Shown: positions 46,310 to 55,876 of the stretch, piece by piece
How positions within the stretch are numbered: position 1 is the stretch's first letter
Layout of the letters: every line of letters begins with the position of its first letter
Program-made: the position numbers and the translations under genes
The notes under the pieces: model-generated
Seen by the model: the letters and a program-made list of their open reading frames with translations, nothing else
What the model was told of the DNA's origin: nothing
The model's database searches: none
Assembly: GCF_003946915.1 (NCBI RefSeq)
Contig: NZ_RPOC01000002.1
Coordinates: forward strand, 62,001 to 126,000
Reading direction: 5' to 3'
From: Flavobacterium ustbae
Lineage (GTDB): Bacteria > Bacteroidota > Bacteroidia > Flavobacteriales > Flavobacteriaceae
Length of the DNA stretch: 64,000 bases

Positions 46310-46960
46310 ATGAATTTTCAAGACTTTTTGAAATATGTTCCCAATATAATTCCAGTAGAATTGCCAGCAGTGACATCACACTTAAAAATGGCTCCAAAAG
46401 AGCGTATAGTGGGATTAAAAAATCTTGATATCGAAGCACTAAACGCTAGAATGGCGGGAGTAATGATGCTGTTTTATCCAAAACAGGAAAAAACACATCT
46501 GGTTTTGATCGTTAGAAATGCTTATGATGGAGTCCATTCGGCTCAGATTGCATTTCCAGGAGGAAAATATGAAAAGGAAGATTTAAATTTTGAAACCACA
46601 GCACTTAGAGAAACACATGAAGAAATCGGAATTACGAGCGATAAAATAGAGGTAATCAAACATTTTTCTCCTATGTATATTCCGCCAAGCAATTTTTTGG
46701 TGCATCCGTTTTTAGGAATTGCTAAAGAAGAACTTTCTTTTTATCCCGATGTGCGAGAAGTAGCCGGAATTATAGAACTGCCTATTTCTGTTTTTTTAAA
46801 TGATGAGATTATAATCGAAGCCAGATTATCAACTTCTTACGGAGCAAATATTTTGGTTCCTGCATTTAATATTCAAAATCATGTGGTTTGGGGAGCCACA
46901 GCAATGATTTTAAACGAATTGCGAGATGTTTTGAAAGCTGCAATTGCAAAAGAAGCTTGA
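46310..46960 (+). CDS. Nudix CoA diphosphatase-like hydrolase
   Basis: 216 residues from the ATG at 46310. The Nudix box is complete: GGKYEKEDLNFETTALRETHEEIGI spans 25 residues (positions about 84-108), with the pattern G-x5-E-x7-R-E-x2-E-E-x-G. The upstream HSAQIAFPGG and the C-terminal YGANILVPAF match the CoA pyrophosphatase subgroup (NudL/YeaB), which cleaves CoA to phosphopantetheine and 3',5'-ADP. The two codons from TTG at 46304 are unlikely to be used. Confidence 0.9.
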   Translation: MNFQDFLKYVPNIIPVELPAVTSHLKMAPKERIVGLKNLDIEALNARMAGVMMLFYPKQEKTHLVLIVRNAYDGVHSAQIAFPGGKYEKEDLNFETTALRETHEEIGITSDKIEVIKHFSPMYIPPSNFLVHPFLGIAKEELSFYPDVREVAGIIELPISVFLNDEIIIEARLSTSYGANILVPAFNIQNHVVWGATAMILNELRDVLKAAIAKEA

Positions 46961-47026
46961 TAATGTTTTTTTAACGTTTTGATATTCATTTGAATAAGTG
47001 TTAATTGTAGAAATTGTGTAAATGTG

Positions 47027-47055
47027 TTGCTAAAAGAATAATTTTTGTATGTTTG
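47027..47055 (+). promoter_or_regulatory. TTG-N18-TATGTTTG promoter
   Basis: TTG at 47027-47029 and TATGTTTG at 47048-47055 with 18-bp spacing fit the Bacteroidetes consensus; the acyltransferase ATG is 30 bp on. Confidence 0.65.
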
Positions 47056-47085
47056 CGAACTCACAAAAAATAAGACAAATTAGTT

Positions 47086-47895
47086 ATGGGATTGTTTAAG
47101 CGAAATCCTTTTGGGCATATATTATTCATCAAGAAATGGTTAATCCGAGTTCTTGGTGCGATGACCCATAAGAGGTATAGAGGTTTTAATGAATTGCAGA
47201 TTGAAGGATCTGAGATTATTAAAACGCTTCCAGATACTAATGTTTTGTTTATTTCCAATCATCAGACTTATTTTGCAGACGTTGTAGCTATGTTTCACGT
47301 CTTTAATGCCAGTTTATCAGGACGTCAGGATACGATTAAGAATATCGGTTATTTATGGCAACCAAAAATGAACATTTATTATGTTGCCGCCAAAGAAACT
47401 ATGCAGTCTGGTTTATTACCCAGAATTTTAGCCTATGTTGGAGCTATAACTGTAGAGAGAACCTGGAGGGCAAAAGGAGTAGATGTTACAGAAAAACGTG
47501 ATGTAAATCCGAACGATACTGAAAATATTAAAATAGCGCTTGCAGATGGTTGGGTTATTACTTTTCCGCAAGGAACTACCAAATCGTTTAAACCAGTTCG
47601 TAAAGGAACCGCACATATCATCAAACAGCACAAACCAATCGTTATTCCTATTGTAATTGATGGTTTCCGCCGTTCGTTTGACAAAAAAGGACTTCGATTA
47701 AAGAAAAAAGGAATTCTGCAATCTTTCATCATCAAAGAACCTCTTGATATTGATTATGAAAACGATACCATCGAACAAATTGTAGAAAAAGTAGAATACG
47801 CAATCGAACAACACCCTTCATTCTTAAAAGTTATTCCAGCAGAAGAAATAAAAGCACAGGAAGAACTCAACAGATTGAGACAATGGGAGTATTAG
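47086..47895 (+). CDS. PlsC-like 1-acyl-glycerol-3-phosphate acyltransferase
   Basis: 269 residues. Acyltransferase motif I reads ISNHQTYFADVVAM (H-x5-D rather than the textbook H-x4-D), motif II/III VERTWR and the phosphate-binding VITFPQGTTKSF in place of FPEGTRS, and a late motif IVIPIVIDGFRRSF. It likely acylates lysophosphatidate in membrane lipid synthesis. Variation at motifs I and III may indicate another acceptor. Followed by a repeat spacer and a convergent gene. Confidence 0.85.
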   Translation: MGLFKRNPFGHILFIKKWLIRVLGAMTHKRYRGFNELQIEGSEIIKTLPDTNVLFISNHQTYFADVVAMFHVFNASLSGRQDTIKNIGYLWQPKMNIYYVAAKETMQSGLLPRILAYVGAITVERTWRAKGVDVTEKRDVNPNDTENIKIALADGWVITFPQGTTKSFKPVRKGTAHIIKQHKPIVIPIVIDGFRRSFDKKGLRLKKKGILQSFIIKEPLDIDYENDTIEQIVEKVEYAIEQHPSFLKVIPAEEIKAQEELNRLRQWEY

Positions 47896-47912
47896 ATTTC
47901 TAATTTTTTTTT

Positions 47913-47975
47913 GTTTCAAGTTTCAGGTTTCACGTTGCAAATGCTTTGTCCCTTTGTAACTCTGAACTTTGTAAC
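47913..47975. repeat. Heptamer GTTTCAA and octamer CTTTGTAA arrays
   Basis: 7-bp units at 47913, 47920, 47927 and 47934 (GTTTCAA, GTTTCAG, GTTTCAC, GTTGCAA) share the word of 4416-4485. Then CTTTGTCC, CTTTGTAA, CTCTGAA and CTTTGTAA (from 47944) are the reverse complement of the GTTACAAA octamers at 23385. Two repeat families sit side by side. Confidence 0.85.
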
Positions 47976-47980
47976 TTTGA

Positions 47981-48613
47981 TTAAAAATCTATTTTCTTCA
48001 ACTCCTTATAATTCGCATACAAACGTCTCAAAAGCGTTCCGTAAATAACTCTGTAGAAACACCAGAACAATCCAAAGAAGCCTAAAATTACAAGAAATAA
48101 TATTCCAATTGTAACGAACATGGCTTTTCCGTTCATGGCTAGTTTATTTCGAAGAAACTCCATATCTGGATTGTAGACAAAAGCGATAAAAAAGCTTAGA
48201 ATTGCTGTAATTACAATCATTCCCAAATTGTACCAAACATAATATTGAACCGTTTTTCTAGTCTTTAAAATAGCACCCATCAACGATTTTGTGGCTATTG
48301 TAGTCGAAATGGTTTTGTAATTTTTATAAAAGATGTAAACAAAAATTAATACTACAACATAATTGAAATACGTTAAAAATTCTAAAGCGGTTACAATTTC
48401 AGGATGATTCATTTTTCGCAATACATCATCTGTATTGATGAATAAGTTTGAAAATGTCCAGAAAGAAATTTCCAAAATGCTGATGATCAAAATCCATTTT
48501 ACAATAGACGATGATTTTTTGTGAATCATTTTGTAAATTTCCGTTTCAGAAATTTGTTGAAAAGAAGCAGTGTTCTTTTGCCAGTCTTTTTTTAGTAAAT
48601 CCAGTTCTTTCAT
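47981..48613 (-). CDS. Membrane protein paired with an ECF sigma factor
   Basis: 210 residues. A polar N-terminal region (about 1-35, LLKKDWQKNTASFQQISETE) is followed by four membrane helices. It begins 8 bp after the sigma factor gene, the usual place for an anti-sigma factor; the short cytosolic N-terminal domain followed by membrane helices agrees with that. No zinc-binding HxxxCxxC motif is seen, so the anti-sigma role is inference from position. Confidence 0.75.
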   Translation of the reverse strand: MKELDLLKKDWQKNTASFQQISETEIYKMIHKKSSSIVKWILIISILEISFWTFSNLFINTDDVLRKMNHPEIVTALEFLTYFNYVVVLIFVYIFYKNYKTISTTIATKSLMGAILKTRKTVQYYVWYNLGMIVITAILSFFIAFVYNPDMEFLRNKLAMNGKAMFVTIGILFLVILGFFGLFWCFYRVIYGTLLRRLYANYKELKKIDF

Positions 48614-48621
48614 AATAATTT

Positions 48622-49116
48622 TTAAGGATTTAGTATTTTTTTAAGTTTCCCCTTAATTCTGTTCATTTTCACACGCGCATTCACTTCGCTGATCCCTAGG
48701 GTTTCAGCTATTTCTTGATAATCTTTGTCTTCTAAATACATAAAAACTAATGCCTTTTCAATATCATTCAATTGATAAACTGCTTTATACATCAGTTTTA
48801 TCTGTTCTTCTTCCTCATAATTATAGTCAACATCTTTTACAAAATGCTGATGATTTTCATAATCTACGGTAGAAATAGTTTTTTTGGTTTTTCTGTATAA
48901 GGTAATCGCTGTATTTAAGGCAACACGATACGTCCAAGTCGAAAATTTACTGTCGCCTCTAAATTTTGGATAAGCTTTCCAAAGCTGAATGGTAATCTCT
49001 TGAAACAGATCTTTATGAGCATCTTCGCCAGCAGTATATAATCTACAAATCTTGTGGATTATATTCTGATTTGCCTGCAGCTGCGCAACAAATGACTGTT
49101 CTAGATTTTCGCTCAT
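48622..49116 (-). CDS. ECF-type RNA polymerase sigma factor
   Basis: 164 residues started at the internal ATG (MSENLEQSFVAQL); a longer version from 49179 would add 21 residues of poor composition. Region 2 contains KDLFQEITIQLWKAYPKFRGD and FSTWTYRVALNTAI; region 4 has the HTH YLEDKDYQEIAETLGISEVNARVKMNR, placed around residues 122-150. Target regulon cannot be read here. Forms an operon with the membrane protein downstream. Confidence 0.92.
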   Translation of the reverse strand: MSENLEQSFVAQLQANQNIIHKICRLYTAGEDAHKDLFQEITIQLWKAYPKFRGDSKFSTWTYRVALNTAITLYRKTKKTISTVDYENHQHFVKDVDYNYEEEEQIKLMYKAVYQLNDIEKALVFMYLEDKDYQEIAETLGISEVNARVKMNRIKGKLKKILNP

Positions 49117-49250
49117 ATTTATATTAGTAGTAGTGAAATCATTTTTGTTACAGTTGAAAATAGTTTTTTTGCCACACATTAAAAGATTTTATTGATCTCT
49201 TTGAAATGTTTTATAAATCCTTTCTAATTCTTTAATCTGTAGCTAAATGA
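49117..49250. other. Short spacer with GCCACA...AATCTGTAGC phrase
   Basis: GCCACACATTAAAAGATTT (49187-49205) and AAATCCTTT...TTTAATCTGTAGC (49217-49244) face each other. This is a diverged copy of the CTTTTAATCTGTGGC phrase at 19831 and 32335. Confidence 0.6.
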
Positions 49251-50312
49251 TTAAAAGTTTTTATCTCGATAATAATTAATCGTTAAATCGATGAACTTAC
49301 TATAACTTTCCATTCCGTCTTTTTGGTTATTTGTTTTTAAGAAATTGTCCCAAAGAAAGTGAAAACCTTTGTCGATAAACGTGTCGTATTTTTTCCAGAA
49401 ATCTTGATTTTCTTTATAGTTTTTTAAAATTCCAACGTGAACAGTTTTCTTTAGCTGGTTAAAAATCTTTTCATTTTTATGCTTCCAAATTCCTAAACAA
49501 TAACTTAAGGTAAAGCTGTATCCTGAATATTGGTAATAAAGATTTTCGTTTTTAACAGACGCCAGGACACCTATAAAATTACATTCACTTTCACTGGCAA
49601 AACCAATTTGGTGAGCCATTTCGTGAGATGTGGTCAGAGGAAAATTGTACATTGGCAACAAATAATTAATCTGAGCTTCGTTTGTAAACGGATTTAAATA
49701 ACCGCCAAATCCCATATAAGTTAATGGAACGCTGAACAGTGATTTCTTTACGCTCAACGTTTTGTATTTAAAGTATGGGTGTTCTTTCGCCAAATTATCA
49801 TAACCGTTTAAAATCATCTGAAATGATTCTTTCTGCGAATACGGAAAAACAACTTTAGCACTGTCATTTTTTGTAATTTGAAAATGAACTTCGTTTGTCT
49901 TTGCAATTAACCTTTTAGTGAAAGCCAAAAGATCTGCATCTGTATATTCTCTTTTGATTTCCATCTTCTCAAAAAGAGGTTTACGATAATAATTAAAAGC
50001 CCAAAGCAAATGGAAGAAAAAGTAAAAAACAGAGATTTTGCCTAAGATGGTTAAAAGATGATCTTTCCAGTCTGTTTTCCATGTTTTTCTAATTTTCCAA
50101 AACCAACTGATAATAGAAATTAGTAAAAGACCATAAATAATGTCGCCGACAGAAAATGGAATTTTACCTAAAAGCGTTCTTGAAAAATGAGAAATTCTAA
50201 TGAATAAATTCTTGCTGTAAAAGCCTTCGATAAAATCTGGAAAGTAAGGAAGGATTTTATAAAAAATGATTTGAACAAGAAGAAATAAAGGTAAAACGTA
50301 TTTTGATTTCAC
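49251..50312 (-). CDS. DUF3810 family membrane protein with HExxH motif
   Basis: 353 residues. Three hydrophobic helices in the first 110 residues are followed by a domain containing TTSHEMAHQIGFASESECNF (about 228-247), a gluzincin-like HExxH with a Glu a few residues on. This matches DUF3810, predicted membrane metallopeptidases of Bacteroidetes with unknown substrate. Convergent to none; single gene with repeat phrases on both sides. Confidence 0.82.
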   Translation of the reverse strand: MKSKYVLPLFLLVQIIFYKILPYFPDFIEGFYSKNLFIRISHFSRTLLGKIPFSVGDIIYGLLLISIISWFWKIRKTWKTDWKDHLLTILGKISVFYFFFHLLWAFNYYRKPLFEKMEIKREYTDADLLAFTKRLIAKTNEVHFQITKNDSAKVVFPYSQKESFQMILNGYDNLAKEHPYFKYKTLSVKKSLFSVPLTYMGFGGYLNPFTNEAQINYLLPMYNFPLTTSHEMAHQIGFASESECNFIGVLASVKNENLYYQYSGYSFTLSYCLGIWKHKNEKIFNQLKKTVHVGILKNYKENQDFWKKYDTFIDKGFHFLWDNFLKTNNQKDGMESYSKFIDLTINYYRDKNF

Positions 50313-50350
50313 AGTAATTTTTTTGGATAAGTAAATATAAAAATAAGTTA

Positions 50351-50475
50351 GCCACGAATTGCACGAATTTTTACTAATTGATTATTTAGGTAAAACTTTG
50401 GAACCATTATAATTTGTGCTAATTTGTGAAATTCGTGGCAAAAAAGCGTTTAAACTTTGTAACTTTGAGGCTCTT
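50351..50475. repeat. GCCACGAATT arms plus CTTTGTAA octamers
   Basis: GCCACGAATTGCACGAATT (50351-50369) faces CTAATTTGTGAAATTCGTGGC (50419-50439). Then CTTTGTAA CTTTGAGG CTCTTAAT (from 50455) belong to the octamer word also seen at 23524 and 47944. It separates the divergent DUF3810 and pepD genes. Confidence 0.85.
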
Positions 50476-50501
50476 AATTGTTAAACATCAAACAAAATAT
50501 A

Positions 50502-51962
50502 ATGAGTCAAGAAATTAGAAATCTGGAGCCAAAAGCACTTTGGAACAAATTTGCAGATTTAAATGCTGTTCCGCGTCCATCGAAAAAAGAAGAGCGTGTG
50601 ATTGAGTTTATGAAAAACTTTGGAAACAGCTTAGGTTTAGAAACTTTCGAAGATGAGATCAGAAATGTAATCATCAGAAAACCGGCAACTCCAGGAATGG
50701 AAAATCGTAAACCGATTGTAATGCAAGGACATTTAGATATGGTGCATCAAAAAAACGCAGATACTGTTTTTGATTTTGATACACAAGGGATCGATATGTA
50801 TGTGGATGGTGACTGGGTTCGCGCGCGTGGCACAACACTTGGAGCTGATAATGGGTTAGGAGTGGCAACGATTATGGCTATTTTAGAAAGTAAAGATATT
50901 CCGCATCCTGCAATTGAAGCTTTATTTACAGTTGACGAAGAAACTGGAATGACAGGAGCTTTAAACTTAAAAGGCGGTATTCTTCAAGGTCAGATTTTAT
51001 TGAATCTGGATACAGAAGAAGATGATGAAATTGATATCGGATGTGCTGGAGGAATTGATGTAACAGCAACTAGAACGTATCATGAAGAAGAAGTTCCAGA
51101 AGGTTCTGTTGGATATACTATTACCGTAAAAGGCTTAAACGGTGGACATTCGGGAATGGATATTCATAAAGGTTTAGGAAATGCTAACAAGATTATGAAT
51201 CGTCTGTTGTTTGATGCATTTGAAAATTTTGGTTTGCAAATCGTTGAAGTGAATGGAGGAAGTCTTAGAAATGCAATTCCGAGAGAAAGCGTTGCTAAAG
51301 TAATTATTTCTCAAATGTTTGATGAGGCTTATGTTTATGATATGCAGGAAATTATTTCTGATATTAAAGCGGAATATAAAACTACCGAGCCTAATTTGTC
51401 TATTGAAATCGTAAAAGGCGATTTGCCTGAAAAAGTAATGGATTTAGGAGTTCAAGAAGGCATAATTAGAGCAATTTATGCAGCTCAGAACGGAGTGTAT
51501 AAAATGAGCGCTGATATGGCAGATTTGGTTGAAACGTCAAACAATATTGCTCGTGTAGTGATTAAAGATGGAGAAATCTTAGTAGGTTGTTTAACGCGTT
51601 CTTCTGTTGAATCTTCAAAATTTGATTTGGCTAATTCATTACGTTCTGCCTTTGAATTGGTCGGCTGCGAAGTAGAGCTTTCAGGTTCTTATCCGGGATG
51701 GACTCCAAACGTGAATTCTGAAATCTTAGAAGTTTTAAAAGACATTTACGAAAAACAAAACGGAGAACAGCCTAAAGTTGTGGCTTGCCACGCTGGTTTA
51801 GAATGTGGTATTTTAGGAACAAATTATCCAGACATGGATATGATTTCTTTTGGACCAACAATTCACGGAGCGCACTCTCCAGACGAAAGAGCAAGTATTT
51901 CTTCAGCACAAAAATATTGGAAATTTGTTTTAGAAATTCTTTCTAATATTCCAGTTAAATAG
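50502..51962 (+). CDS. pepD: Aminoacyl-histidine dipeptidase
   Basis: 486 residues from the ATG giving MSQEIRNLEPKALW. An M20-family dipeptidase with metal ligands in MQGHLDMVHQKN, TLGADNGLGVATIM and DEETGMTGALNL; the lid domain has GLNGGHSGMDIHKGLGNANK, and a late HAGLECG motif. Cleaves Xaa-His dipeptides such as carnosine. An in-frame TTG at 50478 would add eight residues and is disfavoured. Convergent with the following gene. Confidence 0.94.
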   Translation: MSQEIRNLEPKALWNKFADLNAVPRPSKKEERVIEFMKNFGNSLGLETFEDEIRNVIIRKPATPGMENRKPIVMQGHLDMVHQKNADTVFDFDTQGIDMYVDGDWVRARGTTLGADNGLGVATIMAILESKDIPHPAIEALFTVDEETGMTGALNLKGGILQGQILLNLDTEEDDEIDIGCAGGIDVTATRTYHEEEVPEGSVGYTITVKGLNGGHSGMDIHKGLGNANKIMNRLLFDAFENFGLQIVEVNGGSLRNAIPRESVAKVIISQMFDEAYVYDMQEIISDIKAEYKTTEPNLSIEIVKGDLPEKVMDLGVQEGIIRAIYAAQNGVYKMSADMADLVETSNNIARVVIKDGEILVGCLTRSSVESSKFDLANSLRSAFELVGCEVELSGSYPGWTPNVNSEILEVLKDIYEKQNGEQPKVVACHAGLECGILGTNYPDMDMISFGPTIHGAHSPDERASISSAQKYWKFVLEILSNIPVK

Positions 51963-51964
51963 TA

Positions 51965-52185
51965 GTGTTCGGTGTTCGGGTTTTTAGTATTCAGTCTAAA
52001 AAAGTGGTCAGTGTTCAGTCCCTTCGGGATAGTGTTCAGTTTTGCTGCTCTTTAAAAATGAAACTGTAAGTATAAAAAAAGTGACCAATGGTCACTTTTT
52101 TTATTTGTATATTTTTTTTGATACAGAACACTTTTTTAGCTTATACTGATCACTAAAAAAAACTGACCACTGACCACTTCAGAAT
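51965..52185. repeat. GTGGTCAGTGTTCAGT facing arms around a terminator
   Basis: GTGTTCGGTGTTCGG, then AGTGGTCAGTGTTCAGT (about 52003-52019) and AGTGTTCAGT lie on the left; ACTGATCACT and ACTGACCACTGACCACTT lie on the right just before 52180. Same words as 18209-18258. Confidence 0.8.
52073..52104. terminator. Terminator between pepD and convergent gene
   Basis: AAAAAAAGTGACC-AAT-GGTCACTTTTTTT, a near-perfect stem with A/T runs on both sides. Confidence 0.9.
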
Positions 52186-52967
52186 TAGTTTCTCTTCAAA
52201 ACTTTATATTGTTCGTAACAAGCACTGATCGCATCCATAATCTGCAAATCGTTTGCACTTTGAATGAAAGAATCAGAATAGTTGCAGCGGTGCATAATTT
52301 CAGGAATTTCATCTTTGCTGATTCCTAATAATACTGCAACGGTTTCTCGATCGTATTTCGATTCTAAAAGCGTTCGTACTGTATCATCTTTTTTCATTTC
52401 CTTTAGTTTTTTCAGTTCTCTAGCATTTTTTCCAAAAAAGCCATAGAGTACATCGGCGGGATTAAAGATAGATCCAAGGACTTTTCCGAAGGCATTTGGA
52501 GCATATTCTCCAGCTTCGTAACCTTGCGTAAGTCCAGATATACTATAACGATAGTTTTCTTTTGTTGGAATTAATTTAGAGTCAATTTCAAGATATCCTG
52601 TTAGAGAAAAAGGAGCAATGACAACTTCTTCTAAAGCAATTGCTTTTTCGGTAAGTTGAATTCTGGTTACTTTATTTTTTATCCAGTCATTTGTAACTCT
52701 AATTCTTAGCGATTGAAACCCAAGAATAGAAAAATGAAGTGTATCGTTGACTTGTACATCAATTTCAAAATACCCTTTTTCGTCAGATTTTGCACCACGA
52801 ACTTTATTGGTGTTAATAATGTTTACGCCAGAAAGCGGTTGTTTGCTGTCGTCGTTAATAACGTAACCTGAAACTCTTTGTGGGACTGTTGGCTGTGAAT
52901 CTTGCGTATCTTGCGCAAAACCAAGGTTGGCGAAAAGAGTAAAAAAGAAAATTGCGAAATATTTCAT
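52185..52967 (-). CDS. Exported carboxypeptidase regulatory-like domain protein
   Basis: 260 residues with a signal peptide (FFTLFANLGFAQ). An N-terminal CarbopepD_reg-2 domain (about 33-115): RVSGYVINDDSKQPLSGVN, GYFEIDVQVNDTLHFSILGF, the type found before TonB-dependent receptor plugs. The remaining ~140 residues contain a variable helical region (FGKNARELKKLKEMKKDDT) not seen in receptors. Too short to be a transporter; probably an envelope protein of unknown role. Confidence 0.82.
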   Translation of the reverse strand: MKYFAIFFFTLFANLGFAQDTQDSQPTVPQRVSGYVINDDSKQPLSGVNIINTNKVRGAKSDEKGYFEIDVQVNDTLHFSILGFQSLRIRVTNDWIKNKVTRIQLTEKAIALEEVVIAPFSLTGYLEIDSKLIPTKENYRYSISGLTQGYEAGEYAPNAFGKVLGSIFNPADVLYGFFGKNARELKKLKEMKKDDTVRTLLESKYDRETVAVLLGISKDEIPEIMHRCNYSDSFIQSANDLQIMDAISACYEQYKVLKRN

Positions 52968-53113
52968 ATCCTGTTTTAAAGTTCTAAAAGTAGTAAATCG
53001 GGATTAAATATCTCGCAGTCTGGGAATTTAATTATAAGAAAATTAACAAAGGCTGCAGCATTGCTTTTTTGAATTACAAAACTGATTTAAAGAGGATGAA
53101 ATTCTCGTAAAAA

Positions 53114-53152
53114 AAATCCCAAATTCCAAGTACGTCTGGAATTTGGGATTTT
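53114..53152 (-). terminator. Terminator of the DEAD-box gene
   Basis: AAATCCCAAATTCCA and TGGAATTTGGGATTT pair over 15 bp around an 8-nt loop; on the minus strand T residues follow, 22 nt after the helicase stop. Confidence 0.9.
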
Positions 53153-53173
53153 GTGTATTAAGAAATTGAATTA

Positions 53174-55093
53174 TTAATCTCTTCTTGGTCTTCTTGGTCT
53201 TGATGAATCGCCAAAGCTTTCAGAACGTCTTGGAGCTCTATCCGAACCTCCTTCAGTTCTTGGAGCAGAGCTTCTAAAACCACCTTCTCTTCTTGCAGAT
53301 GAATTTCTATCGCTTCTAAAACCTCCTTCGCGTGAACCTCCATCACGAGAACCTCCGTCTCTTGAAGAATTTCTATCGCTTCTAAATCCGCCTTCGCGTC
53401 TTGGAGCAAAGTTTCCGTCTCTTCTTCCGCCAGAGCTTCTTCCACCACCACGGTTATTGTGGTCACGTCTTCCGCCGCCATCATTTTTAGAGATTTCAAC
53501 ATTAATACGACGACCTTCTAATTGTACGTTGTTTAAAACGTCCATTACTTTGTCAGTAAATTGAGGATCTGTATTAAAGAAAGAGAATCCTTCTTTTACA
53601 TCAACTTTAAAGATATCATCACGACCTAAGTCTAATGTTTCTTTTAAGTAATCTTTTAAAGACATCCAGTCGAAATTGTCTCTTGAACCGATGTTCACAA
53701 AATAACGAACTGCACCGTTGTTGCTAAATTCTCTTCCTTCAGAATCTCCTCTTTCACGTCTCTCACCACCAGAAACAGAGATATCTCTATTCTTTTTGTA
53801 ATAAGCAATGAAACGGTTAAATTCTACCGAAACCATTTTCTTAATCAACTCTTCTTTAGATAAATCTTCAAGAACATTGTTGATTGCTGGTAAATAGTTG
53901 TCAATTTCGTGATCAACCTCAGTATCTTTAATTTTGTTTGCTAAGTGCAATAACTGAATTTCGCAGATTTCAATTCCAGACGGAATAGATTTTTCTTCAA
54001 ATTTCTGTTTGATAATTCTTTCGATAGAAGAAATTTTACGCAATTCACTTTTTGTAACAATTACAATAGAAGTACCTAATTTTCCAGCTCTACCCGTACG
54101 TCCAGAACGGTGGTTGTACGTTTCAATTTCATCTGGTAATTGGTAGTTAACAACGTGAGTTACATTGTCAACGTCAATACCACGTGCAGCTACGTCTGTA
54201 GCAACTAACATTTGAATTTGTCTTCCGCGGAAAGATTTCATTACACCATCACGCTGTGCTTGAGACAAGTCTCCGTGTAACGCAGCGGCGCTATATCCAT
54301 CTTCAATTAATTTTTCAGCAATAGCTTGTGTATCTCTTTTTGTACGGCAAAAAACGACAGAAAAAATATCTGGATTAGCATCGGCTAAACGTTTTAAAGC
54401 TTCGTAACGATCACGTGCATTTACTAAATAAAATTCGTGAGATACTGTAGATGAACCTGAATTTTTTGTTCCTACAGTAATTTCTAATGGCTCGCTCATG
54501 AATTGTTTTGCAATTCTAGCAACTTCTTGTGGCATAGTTGCAGAGAACAACCATGTACTTTTTTCGTCTGGAGTATCTGATAAAATAGATACGATGTCTT
54601 CATAGAATCCCATGTTCAACATCTCATCAGCTTCATCAAGAATACAATAATCTATATTTTTAATGTTAACCAAACCTCTGTTGATCATATCCTGCATTCT
54701 CCCCGGAGTAGCCACAATAATTTGTGCTCCTCTTTTAATTTCTCTGGCTTGCTCTGTAATACTAGCTCCGCCGTAAACTGCTACCACATTAATACCTTTT
54801 TCGTATTTTGAGTAGTTTTTAAGTTCGTTGGTAATCTGTAAACAAAGTTCTCGTGTTGGCGATAAAACTAATGCTTGTGTGTTTCTATTGTCAGCATCAA
54901 TTTTTTGAATTAGCGGAAAACCAAAAGCTGCCGTTTTCCCTGTCCCTGTTTGAGCCAACGCAACCATATCTGTGTCTTTTTCCAATAATAGGGGAATCGC
55001 CTTTTCCTGTACCTCTGACGGATTTTCAAATCCTAGATCTAAAATCGCCTTCAGTAACGATTCATTCAATCCTAATTGTTCAAATTTATTCAT
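53174..55093 (-). CDS. DEAD-box RNA helicase with DbpA-type domain and Arg/Gly-rich tail
   Basis: 639 residues from the ATG at 55093 (MNKFEQLGLNESLLKAI). Q motif, motif I AQTGTGKTAAFGFP, DEAD box in CILDEADEMLNMGF, SAT in FSATMPQEVA, motif VI HRSGRTGRAGK. A DbpA-like RNA-binding domain follows (about 475-555: VRYFVNIGSRDNFDWMSLKDY). The last ~85 residues form an Arg/Gly/Ser tail with repeated REGGFRSDRNSS, expected to bind RNA non-specifically and perhaps promote condensates. Acts in ribosome assembly or cold RNA unwinding. Earlier in-frame ATG at 55117 is less likely. Confidence 0.94.
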   Translation of the reverse strand: MNKFEQLGLNESLLKAILDLGFENPSEVQEKAIPLLLEKDTDMVALAQTGTGKTAAFGFPLIQKIDADNRNTQALVLSPTRELCLQITNELKNYSKYEKGINVVAVYGGASITEQAREIKRGAQIIVATPGRMQDMINRGLVNIKNIDYCILDEADEMLNMGFYEDIVSILSDTPDEKSTWLFSATMPQEVARIAKQFMSEPLEITVGTKNSGSSTVSHEFYLVNARDRYEALKRLADANPDIFSVVFCRTKRDTQAIAEKLIEDGYSAAALHGDLSQAQRDGVMKSFRGRQIQMLVATDVAARGIDVDNVTHVVNYQLPDEIETYNHRSGRTGRAGKLGTSIVIVTKSELRKISSIERIIKQKFEEKSIPSGIEICEIQLLHLANKIKDTEVDHEIDNYLPAINNVLEDLSKEELIKKMVSVEFNRFIAYYKKNRDISVSGGERRERGDSEGREFSNNGAVRYFVNIGSRDNFDWMSLKDYLKETLDLGRDDIFKVDVKEGFSFFNTDPQFTDKVMDVLNNVQLEGRRINVEISKNDGGGRRDHNNRGGGRSSGGRRDGNFAPRREGGFRSDRNSSRDGGSRDGGSREGGFRSDRNSSARREGGFRSSAPRTEGGSDRAPRRSESFGDSSRPRRPRRD

Positions 55094-55297
55094 ATATGTA
55101 TTTAAAATAGGGTGCAAAATTACTGTTAATTATTCAGAAAAACTAATGCATTTTAAAGAATTGTATATTTGTTAAGATTTGATTATCAAAAAGTTAGAGA
55201 TTTGATAAAATGAAATTGTCTGTAAAATGAATAATTTCAATTAAAAAACAGTCGTGAAATCTAAAATTTACGACTTAAAATGTTGTATTTGAAACAA

Positions 55298-55876
55298 TTA
55301 TTTTGTGGTATTCAGAAAATCAATCAGTTGCTTAACAGCTTTTCCGCGGTGACCTATAGTGTTTTTGGTTTCTAAAGGCAGTTGAGCAAAGGTTTCGCTG
55401 TAATTTTCTGGTTTAAAAATAGGATCATAACCAAAACCATTTGTTCCCCTTTTTTCTAATGTGATATTTCCTTTAACGATTCCTGTAAATAAATATTGTT
55501 TTCCTTTTAGGTTTAAAGTAATAACTGTCTTGAACTGGGCGCTGCGGTTTTCTTCATTTTTTAAAGCCTCTAAAAGCTTGTTCATATTGTCATCTGCATT
55601 TTTTTGCTCACCTGCATATCGAGCAGAATATACTCCAGGTTCTCCATTTAAAGCATGCACTTCTAAGCCAGTATCATCTGCAAAGCAATCGTAGCCATAT
55701 TTTTGAGTTACATAATTGGCTTTTAAAATGGCATTTCCTTCAATTGTATCGGCAGTTTCTGGAATGTCTTCTAAACAATTAATATCTTCTAAACTTAATA
55801 TGGTAATGCTTTCTGGAAGCATGCTTTGAATTTCTGCTATTTTATTTTTGTTGTTTGATGCAAAAACGAGATTCAT
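55298..55876 (-). CDS. rdgB: Non-canonical purine NTP pyrophosphatase
   Basis: 192 residues of the Ham1/RdgB family, hydrolysing ITP, dITP and XTP. Motifs: the start [56 protein letters not shown] and the end [13 protein letters not shown]. The gene overlaps the 3' end of the upstream DUF2809 gene by 35 bp, so translation is probably coupled. Confidence 0.95.
   Translation of the reverse strand: MNLVFASNNKNKIAEIQSMLPESITILSLEDINCLEDIPETADTIEGNAILKANYVTQKYGYDCFADDTGLEVHALNGEPGVYSARYAGEQKNADDNMNKLLEALKNEENRSAQFKTVITLNLKGKQYLFTGIVKGNITLEKRGTNGFGYDPIFKPENYSETFAQLPLETKNTIGHRGKAVKQLIDFLNTTK

Noticed and set aside
53158..53502. Minus-strand 114-residue Glu/Val/Leu-rich frame
   Set aside because: It is the alternate frame of the Arg/Gly-rich tail of the DEAD-box helicase; its repeats mirror the RGG codons.
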